DNA from: Microbacterium testaceum
GTDB taxonomy: Bacteria; Actinomycetota; Actinomycetes; Actinomycetales; Microbacteriaceae
Length of the DNA: 64,000 nt
Direction of reading: 5' to 3'
Assembly: GCF_003075375.1 (NCBI RefSeq)
Contig: NZ_QDFT01000005.1
Location: 1 to 64,000, forward strand
Shown here: positions 1 to 8,461 of the stretch, piece by piece
Numbering within the stretch: the stretch's first letter is position 1
Layout of the letters: each line of letters opens with the position of its first letter
Made by a program: the position numbers and the translations under genes
Notes under the pieces: model-generated
Seen by the model: the letters and a program-made list of their open reading frames with translations, nothing else
Database searches by the model: none
What the model was told of the DNA's origin: nothing

Positions 1-289
1 GATCGCCGCGCTGCGCGGCCAGTCGGGCCGCCTCGGTCTCGAGCGCGCGGCGCAGTTCGAACAGTGCGCCGATGTCGTCGGCGTCGATGCCGGCGACCAC
101 GGTGACGCGCGCCGAGGCCTGGGCGACCAGTCCGTCCGAGGCGAGCCGACGCAGCGCCTCGCGCAGCGGCGTGCGACTGACGCCGAGACGCGAGGACTGC
201 TCGACCTCGCCGAGGACGGTGCCGGGTGCGAGGGCGCCGCTCTGGATCTCGTCGAGAAGGGTCGCGTACGCGCGTTCACTCGCTCGCAT
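1..289 (-). CDS. GntR-family transcriptional regulator, N-terminal part (cut by window edge)
   Basis: The first 96 residues of a GntR regulator are visible; the C-terminus lies beyond base 1. The winged-helix domain covers about residues 5-65 and carries the typical GntR signature around SRTPLREALRRL, followed by LVAQ. The next residues (DIGALFELRRALE) look like the first helix of an FCD ligand domain, so a FadR/FCD-type sensor of an organic acid is likely but the effector cannot be told. The start at 289 (ATG) gives the normal short N-terminus. Two GTATAC-type sites lie 26-90 bp upstream and probably serve autoregulation. Nothing in the visible part looks damaged. Confidence 0.88.
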   Translation of the reverse strand, partial: MRASERAYATLLDEIQSGALAPGTVLGEVEQSSRLGVSRTPLREALRRLASDGLVAQASARVTVVAGIDADDIGALFELRRALETEAARLAAQRGD

Positions 290-314
290 GCGTCCCCCTC
301 GTCATCACCCGACC

Positions 315-378
315 AGTGTATGCACTGCGGCGCCGGAATGCGACGGATCGGTCGGAAAGACGCGCGTGGGTATACACA
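315..378. promoter_or_regulatory. Two putative GntR/FCD operators upstream of the GntR gene
   Basis: AGTGTATGCACT at 315-326 and TGGGTATACACA at 367-378 are near-palindromes around GTATGC/GTATAC, the usual core bound by FCD-type GntR proteins. Their centres are 52 bp apart, about five helical turns, and both lie just upstream of the gntR start. Autoregulation is inferred from position and motif only. Confidence 0.4.
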
Positions 379-394
379 GCCCCCACCCGCTCGC

Positions 395-461
395 CGAGAC
401 TGCATGTTGCTGACAACTCGGCGACATCCTGCAACCGAGTTGTCAGGCGGCAGCTGTCTCG
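395..461. repeat. Long imperfect hairpin, class CGAGACTGCA/TGACAACTCGG
   Basis: Two arms of about 31 nt face each other. The outer six pairs (CGAGAC) and an inner block of twelve (CTGACAACTCGG) are perfectly complementary, separated by a nine-base internal loop. The left arm is nearly the same sequence as the left arm of the hairpin at 62135-62201. It lies downstream of the TetR gene and upstream of gntR. It may act as a terminator or as a REP-like element. Confidence 0.7.
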
Positions 462-502
462 TCGTTATCGCCGCACGCATCCTCGCGCGGCGACAGTCCG
501 CC

Positions 503-1093
503 TCAGGCCGCGGTGCGTCCCCAGGACTCCAGCGTCGTCGGAACGGATGCCAGGGTCGCCAGCGCCGCGTCGCGGTCGGCGCGGGCGAGGGTCAGGCCGG
601 CCACCACGAGCGAGGCGCACACCGCGGCGAGGGCGTCGACGGCATCCGGGGTCAGATCGGGCCGGCGGTCGCCGACGGCGGCGCGGATCGCGGCCCGCAT
701 CTCGGCCGCGTAGTCCGAGACGAGCGTGCGCACCTCGGCGTCCTCGCTGGCGAGCGGCGACGAGCCGGCGTTCAGCAGCAGACAGCCCAACCGGGCGCGG
801 GGCGCGTCGGCGGCGATCGCCGCACTCATGTCGTCGACGTAGGCCTCGAGTGCACCGGGGTCTCCCCCTCCGAGAGGACGCAAGCGCGTGCGCACGACGC
901 CGTCGAGGTAGGCGGACAGCACCGCGTCGAACAGGCCGCGCTTGCTGCCGAAGGCGTGGTAGATGCTCGAGCGCATGAGTCCGGTGGCCTCTTCGAGCTC
1001 GGCGATGCCCGCCTCGGCGTAGCCGCGCCGCCAGAAGACGTCACGCGCGGCGTCGACGACGGCGGAGCGGTCGAAGCTCGGCATCCTGCCCAT
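503..1093 (-). CDS. TetR/AcrR-family transcriptional repressor
   Basis: A 196-residue TetR-type regulator. The N-terminal helix-turn-helix is clear: VVDAARDVFWRRGYAEAGIA, then LMRSSIYHAFGSKRGLFDAVL, about residues 8-50. The rest is a helical ligand-binding domain of normal length (TetR_C family resembling YxaF/NemR-type proteins). I chose the ATG at 1093 because GAGGAG lies six bases upstream; a longer reading to 1186 lacks this. It is divergent from an MDR oxidoreductase and the 150-bp gap holds a promoter overlapped by ACCGGTC, so it probably represses that enzyme and perhaps itself. The inducer is unknown; electrophilic quinones or aldehydes are plausible from the partner enzyme. Confidence 0.9.
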   Translation of the reverse strand: MGRMPSFDRSAVVDAARDVFWRRGYAEAGIAELEEATGLMRSSIYHAFGSKRGLFDAVLSAYLDGVVRTRLRPLGGGDPGALEAYVDDMSAAIAADAPRARLGCLLLNAGSSPLASEDAEVRTLVSDYAAEMRAAIRAAVGDRRPDLTPDAVDALAAVCASLVVAGLTLARADRDAALATLASVPTTLESWGRTAA

Positions 1094-1180
1094 GTTGTCT
1101 CCTCGGACTGACTCGTGACGTCGCGACCCTGCGTCGGGCGCGGAATCCTCGGGGGCGAGAGGCCGAGCCCGCCGACCCTG

Positions 1181-1217
1181 TTGCATCCGCGGCGTCGAGG
1201 TCTATATTAGACCGGTC
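1181..1217 (+). promoter_or_regulatory. Promoter of the MDR oxidoreductase gene with overlapping TetR-type operator
   Basis: TTGCAT (1181-1186) and TATATT (1203-1208) are spaced by 16 bp and are followed directly by the palindrome GACCGGTC (1210-1217), a common TetR-family half-site pairing. Repressor bound there would cover the transcription start. The stretch is conspicuously AT-rich for this genome. Confidence 0.55.
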
Positions 1218-1244
1218 GTTACAAAATAACCACGGAGGCATTCC

Positions 1245-2219
1245 ATGCGCGCAGTCATCCACCACGAGTTCGGCGAGCCCGCCGACGTCCTCGGCGTCGA
1301 AGAGGTCGAGACCCCGACCCCCGGCCCCGGCGAGGTCCGCCTGCGCATCCTGCTCTCACCCATCCACAACCACGACCTGTGGACCATCCGCGGCACCTAC
1401 GGCTTCAAGCCCGAGCTGCCGGCGCGTGCCGGAACCGAGGCGGTCGGCGTGATCGAAGAGCTCGGCGAGGGCGTCGAGGGCCTCACCGTCGGCCAGCGCG
1501 TTGCCACCGGCGGCACCTTCGGCGTCTGGGCCGAGCAGGTCGTCACCAAGGCCGCCGGCCTCATCCCGGTCGCTGACGGGCTGTCCGACGAGGTCGCCTC
1601 GCAGCTCGTGTCGATGCCCTTCAGCGCCATCAGCCTGCTGCACTCGCTCGACCTGAAGGCCGGCGACTGGATCGTGCAGAACACCGCCAACGGAGCCGTC
1701 GGACGCATGGTCGCGCAGATCGCGAAGGCCCGCGGCATCCACGTCATCGGTCTCGTCCGCCGCCAGAGCGCGGTCGCCGAACTGGCCGAGCAGGGCATCG
1801 ACAACGTCGTGTCGACCGACGCCGAGGGCTGGCGCGACGCCGCCCTGGCGCTCGCCGACGGGGCGCGGATCGTCGCCGGCGTCGACTCGGTCGGCGGTTC
1901 GGCCAGCAACGACGTGCTGTCGCTGCTGAGCGAGAACGGCACCCTCGTCATCTTCGGCTCGATGGGCGCGGGCAAGCTCGAGCTGTCGGCGGGCGACATC
2001 ATCTTCCGTCAGGCGACGGTCAAGGGCTTCTGGGGCAGCGTCGTCAGCAAGACGATGGATGCCGAGACCCGCGGCGCCCTCTTCGGCGAGCTGTCGCGCT
2101 ACCTCGCCGACGGCACGCTGACCCTTCCGGTCGCGGCCACCTTCGGCCTCGAGGACGCCCGCGAGGCCGCCCGCGCGAGCGACTCGCCCCGCGTCGGCAA
2201 GGTCCTGCTGCGCCCGTGA
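1245..2219 (+). CDS. Zinc-independent MDR-family NADPH:quinone / enoyl reductase-like oxidoreductase
   Basis: A 324-residue medium-chain reductase. Residues 1-120 form the GroES-like substrate domain (GEPADVL, GTEAVGVIEELGEGV, VGQRVATGG). The Rossmann domain follows with ANGAVGRMVAQIAKARG near 145-165, the NADPH-binding loop of quinone reductases and mitochondrial-type enoyl reductases (MECR/ETR1). The Cys/His zinc ligands of true alcohol dehydrogenases are absent. It should reduce alpha,beta-unsaturated carbonyls or quinones in the cytoplasm. CGGAGG lies six bases before the ATG. The divergent TetR gene and the operator-like palindrome in the shared promoter suggest induction by its substrate. 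The exact substrate is not deducible. Confidence 0.88.
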   Translation: MRAVIHHEFGEPADVLGVEEVETPTPGPGEVRLRILLSPIHNHDLWTIRGTYGFKPELPARAGTEAVGVIEELGEGVEGLTVGQRVATGGTFGVWAEQVVTKAAGLIPVADGLSDEVASQLVSMPFSAISLLHSLDLKAGDWIVQNTANGAVGRMVAQIAKARGIHVIGLVRRQSAVAELAEQGIDNVVSTDAEGWRDAALALADGARIVAGVDSVGGSASNDVLSLLSENGTLVIFGSMGAGKLELSAGDIIFRQATVKGFWGSVVSKTMDAETRGALFGELSRYLADGTLTLPVAATFGLEDAREAARASDSPRVGKVLLRP

Positions 2220-2270
2220 GCTGAGCGTCCCCGCCGCTCGGTTCCCGCCCGCTCGGGCCCCGCCCGCTCG

Positions 2271-2332
2271 GTCGAGCGTCCACGACGCGCCGCCTCCCCG
2301 CCCCGCGGGACGGCGTGTTGTGGACGCTCGAC
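2271..2332. repeat. Hairpin with GTCGAGCGTCCAC arms
   Basis: 22-nt arms 2271-2292 and 2311-2332 pair throughout, with two G-T positions that would be G-U in RNA. It is the first of three hairpins in the gap between convergent genes (the MDR gene ends at 2219, the NUDIX gene at 2684). Confidence 0.7.
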
Positions 2333-2341
2333 GTCGCGTGC

Positions 2342-2417
2342 GCGGGGCGCCGCGGCGCCCGCGGCGCCCGCGGGGCTCCGCGGGGCGCCGCGGCGCCCGC
2401 GGCGCCCGCGGGGCTCC
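2342..2417. repeat. Two exact tandem copies of a 38-bp all-GC-rich unit
   Basis: 2342-2379 and 2380-2417 are identical and consist mainly of GCGGGGCGCC and GGCGCCC blocks. The stretch sits between two hairpins in a non-coding convergent gap and can itself fold strongly. Replication slippage is the likely origin. Confidence 0.85.
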
Positions 2418-2446
2418 TCCGCGTCGCTCCTCGCGTCGCTCTCAGG

Positions 2447-2505
2447 CCGAGTGTCCAAAACACCCGGACGATCTCTCGAGACGTCCGGGTGTTTTGGACA
2501 CTCGG
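2447..2505. repeat. Perfect 24-bp inverted repeat, class GAGTGTCC
   Basis: Arms 2447-2470 and 2482-2505 are perfectly complementary with an 11-nt loop. The outer end reads CCGAGTGTCC and the inner end AACACCCGGACG. Nearly the same arm sequence returns at 43224-43284, about 41 kb away. Position between convergent genes fits a bidirectional terminator or RNA-end stabiliser, but there is no T-tract. Confidence 0.85.
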
Positions 2506-2529
2506 TGTGTGCGGGGCGGGCGGGTGGTC

Positions 2530-2567
2530 GGGGCGGGCGCGGGGCGCCGGGGCGGGCGCGGGGCGCC
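2530..2567. repeat. Two exact tandem copies of a 19-bp G-rich unit
   Basis: The unit GGGGCGGGCGCGGGGCGCC occurs at 2530-2548 and 2549-2567. Its runs of three or more G give it G-quadruplex potential. It lies between two GAGTGTCC-class hairpins. Confidence 0.85.
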
Positions 2568-2588
2568 GGGGCACGCGGCCACCCACCG

Positions 2589-2648
2589 TTGAGTGTCCAG
2601 GACATGCCGCGCGCAGGCAGGACCTTGCGGCGTGTCCTGGACACTCGA
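2589..2648. repeat. Hairpin, class GAGTGTCC
   Basis: Arms 2589-2610 and 2627-2648 pair over about 21 of 22 positions, including one G-U. The outer block GAGTGTCCAGGACA shares its first eight bases with the hairpins at 2447 and 43224. It ends 36 bp before the NUDIX stop codon. Confidence 0.75.
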
Positions 2649-2683
2649 CGTCGTTGTCGCAGCCGCGCGAGCGCGGACGCCGG

Positions 2684-3160
2684 TCAGCGGGACAGCCCGG
2701 CGAGCGCCTTCTCGAGCGCGTCGATCGCGGGACGCTGGCCCTTCACGAGCGCGTCGCGCGCGGCATCCAAGTCCATCCATTCCGCGCGATCGACCTCGGG
2801 GAACGACTGCGCCCGCCCCGACCGCGGCGGCCACTCCATCTCGAAGGTCCCGAACGCGAAGGCGGATGCCGAGAACCCCGCGCCGTCGCCGGCGAAGACG
2901 ACCACTTTCTTGCCGGACGAGTACGCGAACGTGCCCAGTTCCGCCCATGCCACTTCGGGCGGCTCGACGCCGAGCTCTTCGCGGAACTCGCGGCGGGCGG
3001 CATCCAGCGCCCCCTCGCCGTCGGGGTCGAACTCGCCCTTGGGGATCGACCACGCGCCGGCGTCCTTCTTGGCCCAGAACGGCCCGCCCATGTGCGCGAC
3101 GAAGACCTGCGGCACCGGCGTCAACCGGTACAGCAGCAGCCCCGCGCTCCAGACGGCCAT
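2684..3160 (-). CDS. NUDIX hydrolase
   Basis: A 158-residue NUDIX protein. The box is visible at about residues 42-65: KGEFDPDGE, then AARREFREELGV; the first spacing is one residue longer than the classic G-x5-E, as in other members that read KGEYD. These enzymes hydrolyse nucleoside diphosphates linked to another group, with Mg2+ held by the REFREE glutamates. The substrate is unknown; the closest family type is the small diadenosine polyphosphate/mutT-like group. The ATG at 3160 shares one base with the stop of the upstream DUF4407 gene (TGATG) and has no ribosome binding site of its own, so translation is probably coupled. Confidence 0.88.
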   Translation of the reverse strand: MAVWSAGLLLYRLTPVPQVFVAHMGGPFWAKKDAGAWSIPKGEFDPDGEGALDAARREFREELGVEPPEVAWAELGTFAYSSGKKVVVFAGDGAGFSASAFAFGTFEMEWPPRSGRAQSFPEVDRAEWMDLDAARDALVKGQRPAIDALEKALAGLSR

Positions 3161-4839
3161 CAGGAGACGGTCGCGGGCACGCGGTTCGCCTCGTCGGCGA
3201 TGATGTCGGCGCGCTTGCGGAACGTCCGGGCCGAGACGCGGTCGAGGGCGATCTGCCCGCGCATCTTCTCGGCCTTCTCGTACAGCGAGGGCCCGCCGAA
3301 GCCGGTCAGCACCTTCACCAGCACCGGCAGCAGCTCGATCATGAAGAACAGCGCGGCGATCAGGTAGTGCGCCCAGCGGAGCACCGGTTCGCGGTCCGAC
3401 AGGCGTTCGAGCGCGGTGATCTGGCTGAGCAGTCCCACCGCCCCGGCATTGCCGTCGGCGACCGACGAGGCGCGCGCGTTGTACGCGGCGAGAGCCGATT
3501 CGTACTGCGCGCGAGCCGCCGGGAGCTGGTCCTCGGCCTGCTGCTTGTTCGCGTCGGCGGAGGATGCCGCGGCCGCGGCCCCCGCGTTGTTGGCCGACGC
3601 GAGGGTGGACTGCGCCTGCTGCAGCTGCGCCGACAGCGAGTCGTAGCCCGACTGCGCCTGCTGCAGCTGCGCCTGCGCGGCGTCGGAGCTCGCACCGTCA
3701 CCGGCGACACCCGTGCAGCCGGGGACCGTGCCCGCGCCCTGGCCGGTCAGCTCGCACTGGTACACCGCGCGGGCCTGGTCGATGACCGTCTGCTGCGCGG
3801 CGAGCTGCTGGGTGAGCTGGTCCACGGTCTGCTGCGCCGCGGCCGCCTCGGCCGAGGTCGACGAGGTGCCCGCGACGATGCCGGTCGCCGCCTGGTTTTC
3901 GAGCGCCGAGACCTGGGCGGTCGCGGCGTCGAGGGCCTGCTTCTCGGGGCCGTTGGTGACGGCATCCTGATCGGTCAGGGCCTGGGTGACGTTCGTGGAG
4001 TTGACCTCGCGGTTGATGTCGTTCTGGAAGATCTGCAGCACGAGCGGCTCGGCGACCACGATGCCGATCAGCGCGGCCATGATGACGCGCGGTAGCGCGA
4101 GGCCCAGCAGACGGAAGAGGTTCTTGGTCGAGCGCATCGTCGAGGTGAGGAAGCGGTCGAGGTTGAAGATGATGAGACCCCACACGATCGCCAGCGGGAC
4201 CGCGAGCAGGATGCTCACGCGAACGCCCGTGAGCAGGGCGAACATCATCGACAGGGCCGAGACGAGGGCGGTCCCGGCGAGCACGAGGAACATCTGCACG
4301 AAGCGGGGCACCTCTTCGGGCACCTCGTCGAGCACGTCGTTGTCGGCACCGCCGAGGACGGCCATGCGACGGATGAGCGAGAGCTTGGGCCGACGGGGGT
4401 CGGAGCGGCGCAGGCGCGGCGGGCGCGGCTCGGCCAGGACGGGGACGGATGCCACAGCGGGGGCCGCGAGCGGCTGCTCGGGCTGCGGCGGGGTGTCGTC
4501 GGCGCGGGCCTCGCGGTCGATCACGACGGTGTCGTGCTCGTCCGCGGGGTCGGCGCGGGGGTCGTCTTCGCGGGGGTCTTCGTCGCGGGGGTCGTCGACG
4601 AACGGGTCGTCGACGAACGGGTCGAGCGGCTCGTCGTCGGCGGGCGGCGCGCCCCAGGGCTCGGACGTGCCGTCGTGGCGGTCGGGCGCGTCCGGCGGGG
4701 TCGGTTCTGACGCGTCGGTGTCGGACGCGTCGCGTTCGGCGAGGAACTCGTCGAGGTAGCGCTCGCGTTCCTGCTCCGTCGTGAACTCGATTCGACCGTC
4801 GGAACCGAAACGGCCGGGTCGGTGAGCGGAAAAGGACAT
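3160..4839 (-). CDS. DUF4407-domain membrane protein
   Basis: A 559-residue membrane protein. Residues 1-175 are acidic, rich in D/E/P and probably disordered. Two membrane segments follow (about 180-222), then the family hallmark FNLDRFLTS near 226 and a third segment around 245-265. Residues 275-460 form a long Ala/Gln-rich coiled-coil region. A fourth segment near 490-513 (IAALFFMIELLPVLVKVL) precedes a short charged tail. The function of DUF4407 proteins is not established; the build resembles membrane-anchored stalk proteins. The start at 4839 places a TACCCT -10-like box six bases upstream, so the message may be leaderless. It is co-transcribed with the NUDIX gene. Confidence 0.85.
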   Translation of the reverse strand: MSFSAHRPGRFGSDGRIEFTTEQERERYLDEFLAERDASDTDASEPTPPDAPDRHDGTSEPWGAPPADDEPLDPFVDDPFVDDPRDEDPREDDPRADPADEHDTVVIDREARADDTPPQPEQPLAAPAVASVPVLAEPRPPRLRRSDPRRPKLSLIRRMAVLGGADNDVLDEVPEEVPRFVQMFLVLAGTALVSALSMMFALLTGVRVSILLAVPLAIVWGLIIFNLDRFLTSTMRSTKNLFRLLGLALPRVIMAALIGIVVAEPLVLQIFQNDINREVNSTNVTQALTDQDAVTNGPEKQALDAATAQVSALENQAATGIVAGTSSTSAEAAAAQQTVDQLTQQLAAQQTVIDQARAVYQCELTGQGAGTVPGCTGVAGDGASSDAAQAQLQQAQSGYDSLSAQLQQAQSTLASANNAGAAAAASSADANKQQAEDQLPAARAQYESALAAYNARASSVADGNAGAVGLLSQITALERLSDREPVLRWAHYLIAALFFMIELLPVLVKVLTGFGGPSLYEKAEKMRGQIALDRVSARTFRKRADIIADEANRVPATVS

Positions 4840-4952
4840 CCGCACAGGGTACGACGCGTTTCCTGCCGGCTCCTGAGCGGGGCCTGAGGCCCGGCTGGGG
4901 GCGTACGCCCGGCGAGGGCCCGCGCGGAGGGTGCCGTGCCGGCGCCGCCGAC

Positions 4953-5026
4953 GCGTGAGATCACGCGATCCGCGCGAGAGCACACCCCCTTGCGTGTGAC
5001 CTCGCCCACATCACGTGATCTCGCGC
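4953..5026. repeat. Long imperfect hairpin, GCGTGAGATCACG arms
   Basis: Arms of about 33 nt begin GCGTGAGATCACGCGAT on the left and pair with ATCACGTGATCTCGCGC on the right, with inner blocks GCGAG and CACAC also matching. It lies between the aldo/keto reductase stop and the DUF4407 start, just after the terminator of the former. Confidence 0.65.
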
Positions 5027-5067
5027 GCGGAACCACGCCCTGGTCCGACGAACGTCCAGGCGCGGGA

Positions 5068-5100
5068 CAGCGGGCCGGGGCGCGAACGCCCGGCCCGCTG
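5068..5100 (-). terminator. GC-rich hairpin terminator of the aldo/keto reductase gene
   Basis: A perfect 12-bp stem, CAGCGGGCCGGG against CCCGGCCCGCTG, with a nine-base loop, begins 12 bp after the stop codon at 5112. There is no T-tract, which is usual for actinobacterial terminators. Confidence 0.6.
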
Positions 5101-5111
5101 AACGGACCGCG

Positions 5112-6125
5112 TCAGACCAGGCGCTTCTTGGGCGAGACCTCGTAGGTGTTCTCGGCGTCGGCGAACACCGCGTCGCCCAGCGCCGTGTCGATCGCGGCGA
5201 GCGCCTCGGCATCCAGGGTCACCCCCGACGCCTTCACGGTGTCGTGCAGCTGCTCGGGACGCGAAGCCCCCACGAGCGCCGCGGCGACGTTGGGGTTCTG
5301 CAGCACCCAGGCGATCGCGAGCTGGGGCATGGTGAGCCCGGCCCCGTCGGCGATGGGCTTGAGCCGCTGGACGGCCTCGAGCGTGTCGTCGTTCAGGAAA
5401 CGCTTGATGAAGTTGGCGCCGCTCTTCTCGTCGGTGGCGCGCGAGCCCTCGGGCACGGGCTGGCCGGGCAGGTACTTGCCGCTGAGCACGCCCTGCGCCA
5501 TGGGAGACCAGACGATCTGCGAGATCCCCAGCTCCTCGCTGGCGGGCACGACCTTGCCTTCGATCACGCGCCACAGCATCGAGTACTGCGGCTGGTTCGA
5601 GATGAGCTGGATGCCGAGCTGCTTCGCCAGCGCGTGTCCGTCGCGCAGCTGCTCGGCGGTCCACTCGGAGACGCCGATGTACAGCGCCTTGCCCTGGCGG
5701 ACGATGTCCGCAAACGCCTGGAACGTCTCTTCGAGGGGCGTCTCGTAGTCGAAGCGGTGCGCCTGGTAGAGGTCGACGTAGTCGGTGCCGAGACGCTTCA
5801 GCGAACCGTTGATGGAGTCCATGATGTGCTTGCGGCTGAGCCCGGTGTCGTTGGGGCCGCCGGGACCGGTCGGGAAGTACACCTTGGTGAAGATCTCGAG
5901 CGACTCGCGACGCTGACCCTCGAGGGCCTTGCCGAGCACGGTCTCGGCCGCCGTGTTCGCGTACGTGTCGGCCGTGTCGAACGTCGTGATGCCCGCGTCG
6001 AGCGCGGCGTGCACGGTGGCGACGGCCGCGTCGTCACCGACCTGCGAGCCGTGGGTCACCCAGTTGCCGAGGGTGATCTCGGAGATCTTGAATCCACTGT
6101 TGCCGAGGTAGCGATAACCAACCAT
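5112..6125 (-). CDS. Aldo/keto reductase of the voltage-gated potassium channel beta-subunit type
   Basis: A 337-residue NADPH-dependent aldo/keto reductase. The TIM-barrel catalytic set can be seen: FDTADTYAN (Asp and Tyr near 50-55), FTKVYF (Lys) and QAHRFD (His). The cofactor-binding region near 210-240 reads SPMAQGVLSGKYL, typical of the AKR6/AKR14-like YghZ/KCNAB group. It should reduce aldehydes or ketones of unknown identity in the cytoplasm. The start at 6125 is supported both by GGAGG directly upstream and by a TAGCGT -10-like box six bases before the ATG, so leaderless transcription is possible. It stands alone, flanked by hairpin-rich gaps. Confidence 0.9.
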   Translation of the reverse strand: MVGYRYLGNSGFKISEITLGNWVTHGSQVGDDAAVATVHAALDAGITTFDTADTYANTAAETVLGKALEGQRRESLEIFTKVYFPTGPGGPNDTGLSRKHIMDSINGSLKRLGTDYVDLYQAHRFDYETPLEETFQAFADIVRQGKALYIGVSEWTAEQLRDGHALAKQLGIQLISNQPQYSMLWRVIEGKVVPASEELGISQIVWSPMAQGVLSGKYLPGQPVPEGSRATDEKSGANFIKRFLNDDTLEAVQRLKPIADGAGLTMPQLAIAWVLQNPNVAAALVGASRPEQLHDTVKASGVTLDAEALAAIDTALGDAVFADAENTYEVSPKKRLV

Positions 6126-6178
6126 TCCTCCACGCTAGTCCCGGCCTCCGACACCGGGGCCGCGGCATCCCTCCCTCC

Positions 6179-6249
6179 CTCGATAAACGCGATCCATGCT
6201 GAGAAACGCGCACGGGACGCGTTTCTGGACACCGGGAGCGTTTATCGAG
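6179..6249. repeat. Hairpin, class CGATAAACGC (copy 1)
   Basis: The outer 12 pairs CTCGATAAACGC/GCGTTTATCGAG and an inner nine pairs around AGAAACGCG are complementary, with an 11-nt internal loop on each side. The preceding 21 bases (GGGGCCGCGGCATCCCTCCCT) recur before copy 2 at 6375, so flank and hairpin were duplicated together. Confidence 0.75.
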
Positions 6250-6260
6250 CGCGGGGCGAG

Positions 6261-6320
6261 CGGGGGCGAGCGGGGCGAGCGCGGGGCGGGCGGGGGCGAG
6301 CGGGGCGAGCGCGGGGCGGG
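6261..6320. repeat. Two exact tandem copies of a 30-bp G-rich unit
   Basis: 6261-6290 and 6291-6320 are identical, built from CGGGGGCGAG and CGCGGGGCGGG. The unit has strong G-quadruplex potential and separates two CGATAAACGC hairpins in a 420-bp non-coding gap. Confidence 0.85.
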
Positions 6321-6374
6321 GCGAGCGGGGGCGGGGGCGCGGGGCGGCCGGGGCCGCGGCATCCCTCCCTCTCT

Positions 6375-6445
6375 CGCGATAAACGCGATCCGTGCCGAGA
6401 AACACGCACAGGACGCGTTTCTCGACACGGGGAGCGTTTATCGCG
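6375..6445. repeat. Hairpin, class CGATAAACGC (copy 2)
   Basis: The outer stem CGCGATAAACGC/GCGTTTATCGCG and an inner stem around GAGAAAC are conserved relative to copy 1, while the outermost bases changed in a compensated way (CTCGA to CGCG on both arms). That covariation is the best evidence that the fold matters. Confidence 0.75.
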
Positions 6446-6545
6446 CTGGGCGCGGGGCGCGCGGGGCGGGGCGCGGGGCGCGGGGCGGGCGGGGGTTCCG
6501 GCGCGCGGCGGGCAGGGGTGCCGGGACGGGGGCCGGCGCGGCGCC

Positions 6546-7345
6546 TCACGCGTCCTTGCGGATCCAGCGGAACGTCGCTCGAACCACAGCGAGACCCACC
6601 ACCAACCACAGCAGCGTCACGAGCAGGATCAGCGGGTGGTCCCACGACCCCGACGGCTCTCCCGCCGCGAAGCTCTCGGGCAGGAACACCGACCGGAAGC
6701 CCTGCGCGAGCCACTTCAGCGGGAACACGCTCGCGACGTTCTGCAGCCACTCCGGCAGCGCGGCAAAGTTGATGTAGACGCCCGAGATGAACTGCAGCAG
6801 CAGCACGATCGGGATGACGACGCCGGTGGCGCTGCGCCCGGTGCGCGGCAGGGCCGACAGGCCGATGCCGAGGATCGCGCAGGTCGTGACCCCCAGCAGG
6901 AACACCCACGCGAAGGTCAGCCACCGCTCCGGGTCGGTCGGCAGCGGCACGCCGAAGAACACCGCCGCCACGACGATCAGCAGCACCGACTGCAGGAACC
7001 CGGTCACCAGCACCTGGCCGAGCTTGCCGATGAAGTACGACACCGGGCTCAGCGGGGTGCCGCCGAGACGTTTGAGGGTGCCGTCGCTGCGCTCCATCGC
7101 GATGTCGATCGACATGTTCTGCAACCCCGACAACAGCACGCCCGCGGCCAGCATCGCGGGTAGGTAGAACTGCGCGGCATCCACTTCGTCTCCGGGAGGG
7201 CCGAAGGTCTGGGCGTCGAACGCGACCGCGAAGATCAGCAGGATCATGACGGGGAACAGGAACGTGAAGAACACCGAGTCGCCCTGACGGAAGTACGAGC
7301 GCACCTCGAACGCGATCCGCGCGGCGCCCAGGCGCAGCACCCGGC

Positions 7346-7349
<4 letters not shown>
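6546..7349 (-). CDS. ABC-2 type transporter permease
   Basis: A 267-residue membrane protein with six predicted spans, of the ABC-2 (drug/lipid exporter) type. The fold signature is the segment LKRLGGTPLSPVSYFIGK between spans 2 and 3, and the C-terminal span ending before FRWIRKDA. The start is a GTG at 7349 that overlaps the ATPase stop by four bases (GTGA), so the two proteins are translated together and form one exporter. The cargo is unknown; DrrAB-like drug efflux is the closest analogy. The 420 bp after its stop hold no gene, only the hairpins and G-rich repeats listed separately. Confidence 0.88.
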
Positions 7350-8221
<872 letters not shown>

Positions 8222-8461
8222 GAGCCCAGTCTGGCGGCGCCGCGGGCGCCGCGGAACGGCTTACTGCAGCGGCATCCGCATGCATCGGCGGCCCGACGAG
8301 GCAACGTGGGAGTGACCGCAAAGCTCCCTGGCAAAACCCTGACCGCTCCAAACCATCCCCCCACCTCGCCCCGGATGACCCCCGTGCGCTGATCCCCCGC
8401 CCTCTCTCCGCACCTCCCCCTTACCGCCCTCGAACCGTCCACGTGGACGCTGGAGGTTTTT
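8222..8461 (+). other. 240-bp divergent leader before the polysaccharide operon
   Basis: No gene. The middle (about 8301-8355) is relatively AT-rich and contains GGGAG (8308-8312) that can pair with CTCCC (8324-8328) around a loop with GCAAAG, followed by CAAAACC and CCAAACC. The GCAAAGC core recalls the c-di-GMP-I riboswitch, but the P1b hairpin expected before it is missing, so this is only a possible structured leader. GGAGG at 8452-8456 is the ribosome binding site of the next gene. Confidence 0.3.

Noticed and set aside
6152..6445. Insertion sequence or MITE with terminal repeats
   Set aside because: No transposase and no target-site duplication can be seen; the repeats are better described as hairpins with duplicated flanks.
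8301..8355. c-di-GMP-I riboswitch
   Set aside because: GCAAAGC and the following CTCC fit, but the preceding hairpin with its tetraloop is missing and the outer stem cannot be closed; kept only as a possible structured leader.
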